From Pseudomonas sp. SL4(2022) (GTDB lineage: Bacteria; Pseudomonadota; Gammaproteobacteria; Pseudomonadales; Pseudomonadaceae): 64,000 nucleotides of DNA. The notes beneath the pieces were generated by a model. That model was not told where the DNA came from. It made no database searches and saw nothing but the letters and a program-made list of their open reading frames with translations. Positions 37,583-48,223 of this stretch are shown piece by piece. The stretch covers positions 2,176,001 through 2,240,000 of the forward strand of contig NZ_CP113060.1 of NCBI RefSeq assembly GCF_026625725.1, given 5' to 3'. Each line of letters opens with the position of its first letter. Position 1 is the first letter of the stretch. The position numbers were made by a program, and so were the translations under genes.

Positions 37583-39313
37583 CTAGGTCCTGTGTGTGGC
37601 GCCAGCCACGTCCTCGTTAGGCCAGTGTAGTTCAGCAATTACATGGTTGCCGTTGCCCCTGAACTCCAGGTGTGAACAAATTTTGCGCAGGAGCAAAAGG
37701 CCACGTCCGTGGTAGCGTTCCGGGTCGTTGTGCAGGCCGGTTTGTTCCAGTTTTGCAACGTCAAAACCGGGGCCGCTGTCGCTGACTTTGATACTCAGGT
37801 GATTGGTATAGGCATCGCTGGATTGATTGATCTCCAGTTGAATTTCGCCATCATCCAGCGCCATCAGGCGCTCGTTACGCAGTTGGACGTAACGTTCAAA
37901 GCCATTGGCTTCATGCTTGAGACTGGAGGTTAAACCCAGCAGGCCGTGATCCAGAGCGTTAGACAGCAACTCGCGTAGAATCAGGCCAAACACCCCTTGT
38001 CGGGACTCTTCGAGCCCCAGGGTTTGGCAGAAGTGGGTGATCAGTGGTTCCAGATCCAGATGTTTAAGTTGCGGGGCGCTGAGTTGCAGGTGCAGGCTCC
38101 AGTTATCCGTATTGCCGGAACCCTTTTGCAGAGTGGGGTTCTGGCCGAGCTGGCTGCTGCTGGGTTCTTTACACAGCAGTTGCAGGTAGGACACATCATC
38201 ATGGGCTGACTGGGTGCCCAGGTGCGCGGACAGGCATGCCTGCAAGTGTGCCAGACGCCTACTGGCGGGCTGTTGCAGCAGCAGCTCCAGTCGCGCTTTG
38301 CCGAACGCAGTGCCAGTGGCGTCTTCTGCTTCAATCAGGCCGTCGGAATACATGAACAGTTGGGTGTGCTCGTCGGGTAGTTTGAATACTTCAACCGAGC
38401 TGTCGAACAGCGTGTTGTCGACAATGCCTAACGGCAGGTTGGCCGAGCGGAAGCGGCAGAGTATTTCCCCGTCGTCATTGAGCAGGAAGGCCGGTGGAAT
38501 CCCGCCGTTCCAGACCTCCAGGGTGTTATCCATGGGGCGATAGCAGGCGGCAATCGCAGCGACGAAACGATCGGACGGGCTGTGCGCGCGGTGTTGCTGG
38601 TTGAGCTCATGCATGATGGAGCTGAGCTGAAAGCCCTTGGCCGTCATGGCATAAAAGGTTTGCGACAGCGGTATCAGGCTCAGTGCCGCCGGTAGCCCGT
38701 GGCCTGTGGCGTCGGCCAGCATGACATAGAGGTCGTTGGTGCGTGATGCCGATACCAAAAGCAAGTCACCGGAAACCACCCGTGCAGGCTGCAAGTAGTG
38801 TTCAATGTTGGGGTTTTCCAGCATGTCGCGGCGCACCAGACGCTCCATCAGGAAGCTGCTGATGCGTTTCTCTTCCGCTTCCAGATTGGCATAGCGCACC
38901 AACTCTTCATGGTTGCGCGCAATCTGTTGCTGCATATCGGCGATACGCCAAAACGAATTGATCTTGGCTTCGAGAATACTGAAGTTGATCGGTTTGGCGA
39001 GAAAGTCATCGCAGCCGGAGTTCAGCGCGAGCACTTGTTCGTCAACATCGCTGGCACTCGACAGCATGATGATCGGGCGCCAGCCGCGATGCTCTTGCAA
39101 TTGCCGAACGCGCTGGGTGGTGCGCAGTCCGTCCATGCCGGGCATTATCCTGTCGATAAGCACCAGATCGAAGTCATGCTTGGCATACAGTTCGAGGGCT
39201 TCTTCGCCACTGGTGCTGAGCTGGCAGGTATGACCCAGTTTGCGCGTGAAGGTGTTGATGATGATGCCAATCAGGGCGTCATCATCCACGGCGAGGATAT
39301 GTAGAGGGCGCAT
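37583..39313 (-). CDS. Response regulator with PP2C (SpoIIE-type) phosphatase and HATPase domains
   Basis: A 576-residue fusion. The receiver at about 5-120 has phospho-acceptor Asp54 (LIDRIMPGMDG). A PP2C/RsbU phosphatase follows at about 150-390 (VSGDLLLVSAS, Asp201 in MLADATGHGLPAALSL, YSDGLIEAED). A C-terminal RsbW-like HATPase occupies about 420-565 (LILRELLSNALDHGLLG, SDSGPGFDVAKL, GRGLLLLRKICSHLEF). The same architecture is known from P. aeruginosa HsbR. It should both dephosphorylate and phosphorylate or bind the STAS protein encoded next to it. It links the che operon to a partner switch. Confidence 0.93.
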   Translation of the reverse strand: MRPLHILAVDDDALIGIIINTFTRKLGHTCQLSTSGEEALELYAKHDFDLVLIDRIMPGMDGLRTTQRVRQLQEHRGWRPIIMLSSASDVDEQVLALNSGCDDFLAKPINFSILEAKINSFWRIADMQQQIARNHEELVRYANLEAEEKRISSFLMERLVRRDMLENPNIEHYLQPARVVSGDLLLVSASRTNDLYVMLADATGHGLPAALSLIPLSQTFYAMTAKGFQLSSIMHELNQQHRAHSPSDRFVAAIAACYRPMDNTLEVWNGGIPPAFLLNDDGEILCRFRSANLPLGIVDNTLFDSSVEVFKLPDEHTQLFMYSDGLIEAEDATGTAFGKARLELLLQQPASRRLAHLQACLSAHLGTQSAHDDVSYLQLLCKEPSSSQLGQNPTLQKGSGNTDNWSLHLQLSAPQLKHLDLEPLITHFCQTLGLEESRQGVFGLILRELLSNALDHGLLGLTSSLKHEANGFERYVQLRNERLMALDDGEIQLEINQSSDAYTNHLSIKVSDSGPGFDVAKLEQTGLHNDPERYHGRGLLLLRKICSHLEFRGNGNHVIAELHWPNEDVAGATHRT

Positions 39314-39322
39314 TACGGCTGG

Positions 39323-39613
39323 CTATCGTATGGTGAAGATTTTTTGGAAGTTGGCAATCTCCAGTACGTCTTTGGCGATACCGTGCAGGTTGTGAATCTC
39401 CACCGTTTTGTTGGCACTGACGGCGTGATCTCGTAGCAGCAACAAAATACCCAGTGCGGCGGAGTCGATGTACTGCACGTTTTTCATATCAACAATGAGC
39501 ACACGCACCGACGGGCTGGCCAAGGCCAGTTCATAGTCTCTGCGAAAGTCGCGAAAGCTATTGAAATCAAAACGTGTGGCGGGATGCAGGGACACAGTGC
39601 TTGCGTTGGTCAT
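39323..39613 (-). CDS. STAS-domain anti-sigma factor antagonist
   Basis: A 96-residue single STAS domain with the conserved phosphorylatable Ser51 in VQYIDSAALGILLLL. It is the predicted substrate of the adjacent PP2C/HATPase protein, as RsbV is of RsbU and RsbW, or HsbA of HsbR. Its downstream partner is not evident here. Confidence 0.93.
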   Translation of the reverse strand: MTNASTVSLHPATRFDFNSFRDFRRDYELALASPSVRVLIVDMKNVQYIDSAALGILLLLRDHAVSANKTVEIHNLHGIAKDVLEIANFQKIFTIR

Positions 39614-39622
39614 GTCGGAGTC

Positions 39623-40786
39623 TCAGAAAAGATCGATACCGCCGGCAGCCAGATCAGACTGGGCCACAGGGTTGTGGGGAGGCTTTTTGAACGCTTCGTT
39701 GGCTGCACGCAGCGCCGGCAACTGTTGCGCCGGTTCGCTCGCAGAGAGAGCACTTACCGATGCGGAATACACCACCAATTTGTTGCAATACTTGCGCATC
39801 AGCTCAAGCAATTGGCTGCACATGTCCTGAAACTGCATGGCTGTCAGGGCTTGACTGACCGTGCCACCGATAGACTTCGATAGCTCACCGAGCTCAGTGA
39901 CAGTTGTCAGGGTGTGGCCGTTGAGGCTGTGCAGATTGCCCAGCATATTCTCGACCTGTTTCTTCGAACTCAGGGCGAAAGACATGTCTTTGGCGGCAAG
40001 TCGACTGACGGCGTCTTCGGCTTTTTTTAGGTCTTCGTAGACACCGCTGATGTGGTTGTTAATGACCTCGGAAAACTCGGTAGAACGGTTGGACAGGGCG
40101 CGTACTTCATCGGCCACCACGGCAAAACCGCGTCCGGCTTCACCGGCCCTTGCAGCCTCGATGGCGGCGTTAAGCGCCAGCAGGTTGGTTTGCTTGGCGA
40201 TGGAGTCCATGTCGCTGGATGACTTCAAAATCAGGCCAATTTTTTCCGTGATCTGCTCCATGCGCTCGACCAGTTGCATGGAAATGCGGCTGGTTTCGAT
40301 GGTCGATTCAACGAAGAAGCCCAAGGTATTCTGTGTCATCTCGACAAAGGTCTTGAAGTTGACCTCACCCGATTCTGTACTTTGACCGCTGTAACGATCG
40401 ATCAATGAGTTGCTCAGTTGGTGCTGGGTTTCGATGTTCTGCGACAAGTTCATGAACGACTGCGATATTTCGCTGATGGCGTTGTGCAGCAGGCCGTCCA
40501 CTTTACTGAGCTCGCTCACCATCGTATGCCCATGGGCGTCCAGTGACTGGGCAAAGGCATTGAGTTCATCAAGAGGCAGTGCGGGGGTGTCTGCGGCTGT
40601 ATCTGTTTCATCCGTCTGACGACGTTCAAACGCCACAGTGGCGATCAAACTGCCGAGTGCGCCCACCAACAGGCACAGCCAGAGCGGCACCGACAGCCAG
40701 AGCAGAAGGCCGACCAGAAGCCAAGGCAACGCTTGACTAAGCAGTCGCAGAGAAAATGGGGGAGTGGCGGAGGACAAACCGTGCAT
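39623..40786 (-). CDS. Membrane-anchored MCP-like signalling protein without sensor domain
   Basis: This 387-residue protein has two adjacent hydrophobic helices (about 18-36 and 38-55) with practically no periplasmic loop. A coiled coil follows, with an MCP tip at about 194-230 ([21 protein letters not shown]) and a C-terminal extension ending GGIDLF. It is the first gene of the che operon. With no ligand domain it may sense the membrane or serve as a scaffold (inference). The IDLF tail is shared with CheD. Confidence 0.92.
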   Translation of the reverse strand: MHGLSSATPPFSLRLLSQALPWLLVGLLLWLSVPLWLCLLVGALGSLIATVAFERRQTDETDTAADTPALPLDELNAFAQSLDAHGHTMVSELSKVDGLLHNAISEISQSFMNLSQNIETQHQLSNSLIDRYSGQSTESGEVNFKTFVEMTQNTLGFFVESTIETSRISMQLVERMEQITEKIGLILKSSSDMDSIAKQTNLLALNAAIEAARAGEAGRGFAVVADEVRALSNRSTEFSEVINNHISGVYEDLKKAEDAVSRLAAKDMSFALSSKKQVENMLGNLHSLNGHTLTTVTELGELSKSIGGTVSQALTAMQFQDMCSQLLELMRKYCNKLVVYSASVSALSASEPAQQLPALRAANEAFKKPPHNPVAQSDLAAGGIDLF

Positions 40787-40825
40787 GGCAGCTCCAGTGG
40801 CAAACGTCCTGGTTGTTCCCTAAAG

Positions 40826-40853
40826 ACATTAGTTTCTCTGTGCGCGGAGTCAA
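40826..40853 (-). promoter_or_regulatory. Candidate sigma-70 promoter of the second che operon
   Basis: On the minus strand TTGACT and TAATGT are separated by 16 bases, about 40 bases before the first gene. The -35 is good and the -10 is weak. I saw no FliA-type promoter with proper spacing. Confidence 0.35.
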
Positions 40854-40959
40854 TGTGGCGGCACTTGACTTTTTTGCCAGGTTTTTTCTGCGTGAATGCC
40901 ATCGACACTGATGGGTAAGCGCGACCATGCTCATAACCTCATTCCAATGGAGATGTTCC

Positions 40960-41346
40960 ATGACAATTGCTTACTGGTGTGTCCTGATCGCACTGTTCCT
41001 GCCGTACCTCTCGACTGCCACTGCCAAAGCCGTCAGCGGTGGTTTCAGCCCCAAACACAACCATGATCCGCGGGCGTTGTTGAACAGCCTGACCGGCCTG
41101 GGGCGGCGTGCGAACAATGCGCAGCTCAACAGTTTTGAAGTGACCCCGGCCTTTTCGGCGGCGGTGATCATTGCCCACTTGGCCGGTGGCGCCGAACAAG
41201 CCCTGATCGATCAGCTGGCAATGGCCTTCGTGGCCAGCCGCGTGCTGTATTTCATCTGTTACCTGGCGGACTGGGCACCGGTGCGTTCGCTGGTGTGGTT
41301 CGTCAACATGGGCTTGATCATCAGTCTGTTTGTCGTTTCGGCCTGA
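40960..41346 (+). CDS. MAPEG family membrane protein
   Basis: A 128-residue protein with four hydrophobic helices and the MAPEG pattern (ALLNSLTGLGRRANNAQLNSFE, AFVASRVLYFICYLADW, LVWFVNMGLIISLFVV). MAPEG members are glutathione-using or related integral membrane enzymes; bacterial ones of this type are mostly uncharacterised. The start follows GGAGA at good spacing. It is divergent from the che operon and is followed by a lipoprotein gene 100 bases downstream. Confidence 0.9.
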   Translation: MTIAYWCVLIALFLPYLSTATAKAVSGGFSPKHNHDPRALLNSLTGLGRRANNAQLNSFEVTPAFSAAVIIAHLAGGAEQALIDQLAMAFVASRVLYFICYLADWAPVRSLVWFVNMGLIISLFVVSA

Positions 41347-41446
41347 AGCCTCTGCGCTGTGCGGCAAAACACCACGCTTGGCCGGTGGGTACTGGGTGGC
41401 GATACTGTCGCCCGTTATCCACCCGGTTGTTGGCATTGAAGGTGTT

Positions 41447-41896
41447 ATGAAGCGTAAAACCCTGTCTCTGGTCGTACTGGCGCTGGCCCTGAGTGGCTGC
41501 GGCGGTGTCGATCCCAATTCACCGCAAGGCCAGCGTCAGAGCATTTTCAAGCAGATGCTCAAGGTCAGCGAAGATCTTGGTGGCATGCTGCGCGGGCGAT
41601 TGGCGTTCAAGGAACAGGCATTTGTTGAAGGCGCTGCCAAGCTCGATCAGCTGACCCGCACGCCGTGGCAGCACTTTCCGCAGGTGCGTGATGACGATGA
41701 GGAAAGCCGTGCCAAGGATGATGTCTGGCAGCGCCAGGCGCGTTTTCAGGAACTGGCTCGCACCATGGAAACCAGCACCGCTGCGCTGGTCGCCGCGACG
41801 GCGGCAAAGCCTTTAAAGCCCGACGCGCTGGTCGCGCCAATGCAGCGTGTTGAAGACAGCTGTAAAGCCTGCCATGAAGAGTTTCGCGCGTTCTGA
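41447..41896 (+). CDS. Cytochrome c'-like lipoprotein
   Basis: A 149-residue protein with a lipoprotein signal (LALALSGC, Cys18 as lipidation site) and a helical body. A single heme c motif CKACH at residues 139-143, six residues from the end, matches the position seen in cytochrome c' / c-556 four-helix bundles. The predicted location is the periplasm, membrane-anchored. Ligands could be NO or CO, as in cytochromes c', but this is inference. Confidence 0.87.
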   Translation: MKRKTLSLVVLALALSGCGGVDPNSPQGQRQSIFKQMLKVSEDLGGMLRGRLAFKEQAFVEGAAKLDQLTRTPWQHFPQVRDDDEESRAKDDVWQRQARFQELARTMETSTAALVAATAAKPLKPDALVAPMQRVEDSCKACHEEFRAF

Positions 41897-41903
41897 GACG
41901 CCT

Positions 41904-43601
<1,698 letters not shown>

Positions 43602-43630
43602 CTAGACGGATTTTCTCGTTTCGCTGGCAA

Positions 43631-43657
43631 GAAAAAGCCCCGCACAGGGCGGGGCTT
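43631..43657 (-). terminator. Rho-independent terminator downstream of metK
   Basis: AAGCCCCGC and GCGGGGCTT pair over a five-base loop. Read on the minus strand the stem is followed by TTTTTC. It lies 18 bases after the metK stop. Confidence 0.9.
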
Positions 43658-43674
43658 CAGGTATCGCGTTGGGC

Positions 43675-44861
<1,187 letters not shown>

Positions 44862-44865
<4 letters not shown>

Positions 44866-45893
44866 CGTGCAGGTTCCTGTTGGTGACCGGTGGTTGCAGC
44901 CCGGAGGCCGTAAGTTATCGACGGTTTGGTAAAGTGCCGCACCTGAATTTGAAAGCCGTTGCGCAGCCCCACGTAGAGGCTTTCGCCGTTGTCCAGCCCG
45001 GCTGCTGCGGCCCAGCGGGCCAAGTCGTCCTGCTCAAAGCCCAGCCACAGATCGCCACAGGCTTCGCGGGCCCAGCTTTGGTTGTGGCTGCACAGTTCGG
45101 TAATCAGCAAGCTGCCGCCCGGTTTCACACGCAGGGCCAGTTGCTTGAGGGCTTCGGCTGGGGCGGCGAAATGGTGCAGCACCATGTTCAGTACCAGGCA
45201 ATCGGCGGCGGGGTAGTCATCCTGCAGGGCATCGGCCAACAGCAGGTGAACATTGTCCAGGCCGTCGCTGTGGCAGCGCTGTTGCGCCAACGCCAGCATC
45301 GCTGTGCTGTTGTCCAGGGCCAGCACGTGGGTGAAGCGCTGCGCCAAGGCGGGCAAAAAACTGCCGTCACCGGGGCCGATTTCCACGGCGTTGGCGTCGC
45401 GGGCAAAACCCAGTGAGTCGAGCAGGGCCAGCAGGCTGTCGCGGTACTGCGGCAGGCCGGCGATCAGGTCTTGCTGGGCCTGGAAACTGGCTGCGCTGCG
45501 GGCGAAAAAGGCCTGGCTGGTCGCTGCGCGTTGGCTGTGCACGGCGGCGATGCGTTGTTGCGCGTCATCAGGCAGCGACAATTGATCCACTTCATCTAAC
45601 AAGGCGGCGTGCAAGCGGCTGCCCAGTTGTTCGCTCTGGGCCAGGGCGCGGCGGTAGAAGATTGCATTGCCTTCACGGCGTGTGGCCACCAACCCGGCCT
45701 GGGCAAGCACCTTGAGGTGATGGCTGATGCCGGATTGGCCGGTGGCAAAAATCTGCGCCAACTCCAGTACGCCGAACGAGTCGTTGGCCAGCGCGCGCAG
45801 GATGTTCAGGCGCAGTGCGTCGCCGCCGGCCTTGCACAGGGCGGTGAGGGCATCGACGGGCTCGAAGGCCAAGTGTGGCGCGCGCATATTCAT
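44862..45893 (-). CDS. ArsR-family regulator fused to a SAM-dependent methyltransferase domain
   Basis: A 343-residue two-domain protein. The N-terminal winged helix (about 12-85) has an ArsR-type recognition helix ([19 protein letters not shown]). The C-terminal class I methyltransferase domain has the SAM loop [12 protein letters not shown] at 170-181. It overlaps metK by four bases. The same regulator precedes metK in P. aeruginosa (PA0547, from memory). It may sense SAM or SAH and adjust metK or methyl-cycle genes (inference). No metal-binding Cys cluster of arsenic sensors is visible in the recognition helix. Confidence 0.9.
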
Positions 45894-45924
45894 AGGATGG
45901 GCAGTCTAGTCAGACACTTTTTAT

Positions 45925-45968
45925 CCAGCAAGGGCAATATCAAAAAGTTTTGATATTGCCCTTGCTGG
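45925..45968. repeat. Perfect palindrome with 21-base arms at the 3' end of the LysR gene
   Basis: The left arm runs 45925-45945 (CCAGCAAGGGCAATATC...), the centre is AG, and the right arm at 45948-45968 is its exact reverse complement. It includes the last nine codons and stop of the LysR gene and part of the gap to the ArsR gene. It could act as a strong hairpin between two co-oriented genes; no proper T-run follows the stem. Confidence 0.8.
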
Positions 45969-46851
45969 CTGTGAGGGCGTTGGTCACTTGTTCCAGCAGG
46001 GCGGCGGCCGCCGGGCTCAGGCTGTGTTCGCGCCGCCAGACGGCATGCAGATCGCGGCTGATCGGCAGGCCGCTGACGGGCAGTCTGCAGAGTTGCCCGC
46101 TGCGCAATTCATCCTGCAAGGCCAACTCGGAAATCCAGGCCACGGCCTGACCGGCAAGCAGGCTGCGTTTCAGGGCTTCGCTATTGCCCAAGGCCATGGT
46201 GATCCGTGGCGTGAGCCCCAATGCCTGATAGGCCTGCTCAAGGCTGGCGCGGGTGCCGGAGCCGTGCTCGCGGATCAGCAGCGCCGCGCTGGCCAGTTCT
46301 TCAGGGCTGACACTGGTTTGCCGGGCCAGTGGATGGCGGGGGCTGGCCACGGGCAGCAAAGCGTCAGTGCCGAGGTGGCGGTGGTTGACCTGTTCCGGGT
46401 CGAACGGGCCTTCGATAAAGGCCAGGGTGATGGTGTTGCGTTCCAGTTGCTGCAGGCAGGCGGCGGTGTTGTCGATCTGCAGGCTCACGTGCAATTCGGG
46501 ATGCTGCTGATGAAAGTCCGCGATCAGCGCCGGCAGCAGGTAGCTGCCCAGGGTGGCGCTAGCCCCCAAATGCAGTTCGCCACAGTCGAGGTTGGCAAAC
46601 GCCTGCAGGTCGCGCTCGGCGGCTTGCTCCAGGGCGAAGATGCGCTCGGCATAGGGCAGCAGGCGTTGCCCGGCGGCGGTCAGGGTCACGCCCCGGCTTT
46701 GTCGGTCAAACAGCGGCAGGCGCAGGCGTGCTTCCAGCTCGCGGATTTCGCGGGTCACGGCTGGTTGGCTGATAAACAGGCGGGCGGCTCCGGCACTGAT
46801 GCTGCCGGTCTGAGCGATGGCGAGGAACACCTTGAGGTGATGCAGATTCAT
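45940..46851 (-). CDS. LysR-family transcriptional regulator
   Basis: A 303-residue regulator with an N-terminal winged helix-turn-helix (FLAIAQTGSISAGAARLFISQPAVTREIRELE) and a type 2 periplasmic-binding-like effector domain. It is divergent from the TDT transporter gene across about 110 bases and is its likely regulator. The C-terminal residues KGNIKTF are encoded within a perfect palindrome, which suggests that the original end of the gene was altered. Confidence 0.93.
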   Translation of the reverse strand: MNLHHLKVFLAIAQTGSISAGAARLFISQPAVTREIRELEARLRLPLFDRQSRGVTLTAAGQRLLPYAERIFALEQAAERDLQAFANLDCGELHLGASATLGSYLLPALIADFHQQHPELHVSLQIDNTAACLQQLERNTITLAFIEGPFDPEQVNHRHLGTDALLPVASPRHPLARQTSVSPEELASAALLIREHGSGTRASLEQAYQALGLTPRITMALGNSEALKRSLLAGQAVAWISELALQDELRSGQLCRLPVSGLPISRDLHAVWRREHSLSPAAAALLEQVTNALTASKGNIKTF

Positions 46852-46961
46852 AAATAGAAGGTATGCCTTGTATCTTTTATATGTATTTTACCTATAGCAC
46901 GGCTGTGCCTAACCTCCCAGTCATGGATCGCCAATCGCGATCGTTTGTGAGGAATGCCGTG

Positions 46962-48086
46962 ATGTTGCGCCCCTTTACCCGTTTGCATGAGCCGCTGGCC
47001 TTTGTCCGCCAGTTCACGCCCAACTGGTTCGCCATGACCATGGGCACCGGCGTGCTGGCCCAGGTGGTGGCCAAGATGCCGCTGTCATTTCCCGGGCAAA
47101 TGCTGTTGGCCGAAGGCCTGTGGTGCCTGACTGTACTGCTGTTTGGCCTGTTCAGTGTGCTGTTTGCTGCGCGCTTGCTGCTGTTTCGCGACACCCTGTG
47201 GCCGATGCTCGATCACCCGGTGCAGTCGATGTTTCTGGGGGCCATACCCATGGGGCTGGTGCAGGTGATCAACGGCATGCTGCTGTTCGCTGCGCCTGTT
47301 TATGGCGCGCCCGTGGTGATGCTGGCCCATGGCTTGTGGTGGCTGGCGCTGGTGTTGGCGATGGGCGCGGCACTCGGTGTGCCGTATTTGATGTTTACCC
47401 GGCAGAAACATGTGCTGGAAACCCTCACCGGGGTCTGGCTGCTGCCGATTGTCGCACCCGAAGTGGTGGCCAGCGGTGCGGCGGCATTGGCTCCGCACGT
47501 GAGGGCTGAGGCGGCGCAACTGCTGTTGAGCCTGGGCTATGTGCTGTGGGGGTTATCGCTGAGCCTGGCCTTCGCCCTGATCGCCCTGGTGTTGTTGCGC
47601 CTGGCCCTGCACAAATTACCGGACATGGACTTTGCCGCCAGCAGTTGGTTGCCGCTGGGGCCGCTGGCCACCGGCTGCCTGGGCTTGATCAGCCTGGGGC
47701 AGGCTGCACCGCACGCCTGGCAAGGCACTGCGTTGCAGGGTGCCGCCGAAATGGCGCAGCAACTGGGCCTGGTCGGCGGGCTGGCGCTGTGGGGCGCGGG
47801 GCTGTGGTGGTTGGTCGCGGCCAGCCTGTTCACCCAGCATTACATGCGCCGCGAGCTGCCCTTCAATCTGGGCTGGTGGGGGTTCACCTTCCCGCTGGGC
47901 GTGTTCACCTTGGCCACCTTTGCCCTGCAGCACATGACGGGCTTGGCGTTCTTTACCTGGGTGGGTGTGCTGCTGGCGGCCAAGCTGGCACTGGTCTGGC
48001 TGCTGGTCATGCGTCGCACGCTGCAGGGCTTGTGGCATGGCGAGCTGTTTCGCGCGCCTTGTCTGGCGGCGCAAAAGCCGCTTTGA
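46962..48086 (+). CDS. TDT/SLAC1-family membrane transporter
   Basis: A 374-residue integral membrane protein with about ten helices and TehA/SLAC1/Ssu1-type features (FTPNWFAMTMGTGVLAQVV at the start, MLFAAPVYG region, RRELPFNLGWWGFTFPLGVF near the end). Members export sulfite, carry C4-dicarboxylates or are anion channels; the substrate here cannot be decided. The start at 46962 has GAGGA upstream; earlier ATGs at 46863 and 46923 lack one. It forms a divergent pair with the LysR gene. This pair lies between the metK unit and tkt, where P. aeruginosa has none (from memory). Confidence 0.88.
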   Translation: MLRPFTRLHEPLAFVRQFTPNWFAMTMGTGVLAQVVAKMPLSFPGQMLLAEGLWCLTVLLFGLFSVLFAARLLLFRDTLWPMLDHPVQSMFLGAIPMGLVQVINGMLLFAAPVYGAPVVMLAHGLWWLALVLAMGAALGVPYLMFTRQKHVLETLTGVWLLPIVAPEVVASGAAALAPHVRAEAAQLLLSLGYVLWGLSLSLAFALIALVLLRLALHKLPDMDFAASSWLPLGPLATGCLGLISLGQAAPHAWQGTALQGAAEMAQQLGLVGGLALWGAGLWWLVAASLFTQHYMRRELPFNLGWWGFTFPLGVFTLATFALQHMTGLAFFTWVGVLLAAKLALVWLLVMRRTLQGLWHGELFRAPCLAAQKPL

Positions 48087-48223
48087 GCCGCTTTGCCGGG
48101 GCTAATTGCTGATTGTCGGGGGCTTAACGACCATCTGTGATTGCCCCCATGGCGTGGCTGGGCGAAAATGGCCGCCTTTTTCGACCCTCAGTTGCTCAAG
48201 CAGCCCCCGCAGGAGATTCAGTG

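Noticed and set aside
40787-40959. FliA (flagellar sigma) promoter ahead of the second che operon
   Set aside because: Fragments resembling TAAAG and GCCG occur but not at the required spacing.
45609-45953. Plus-strand frame ending in the palindrome (SKGNIKKF)
   Set aside because: Its similarity to the LysR C-terminus comes only from the palindrome; the rest is antisense to the ArsR-methyltransferase gene.
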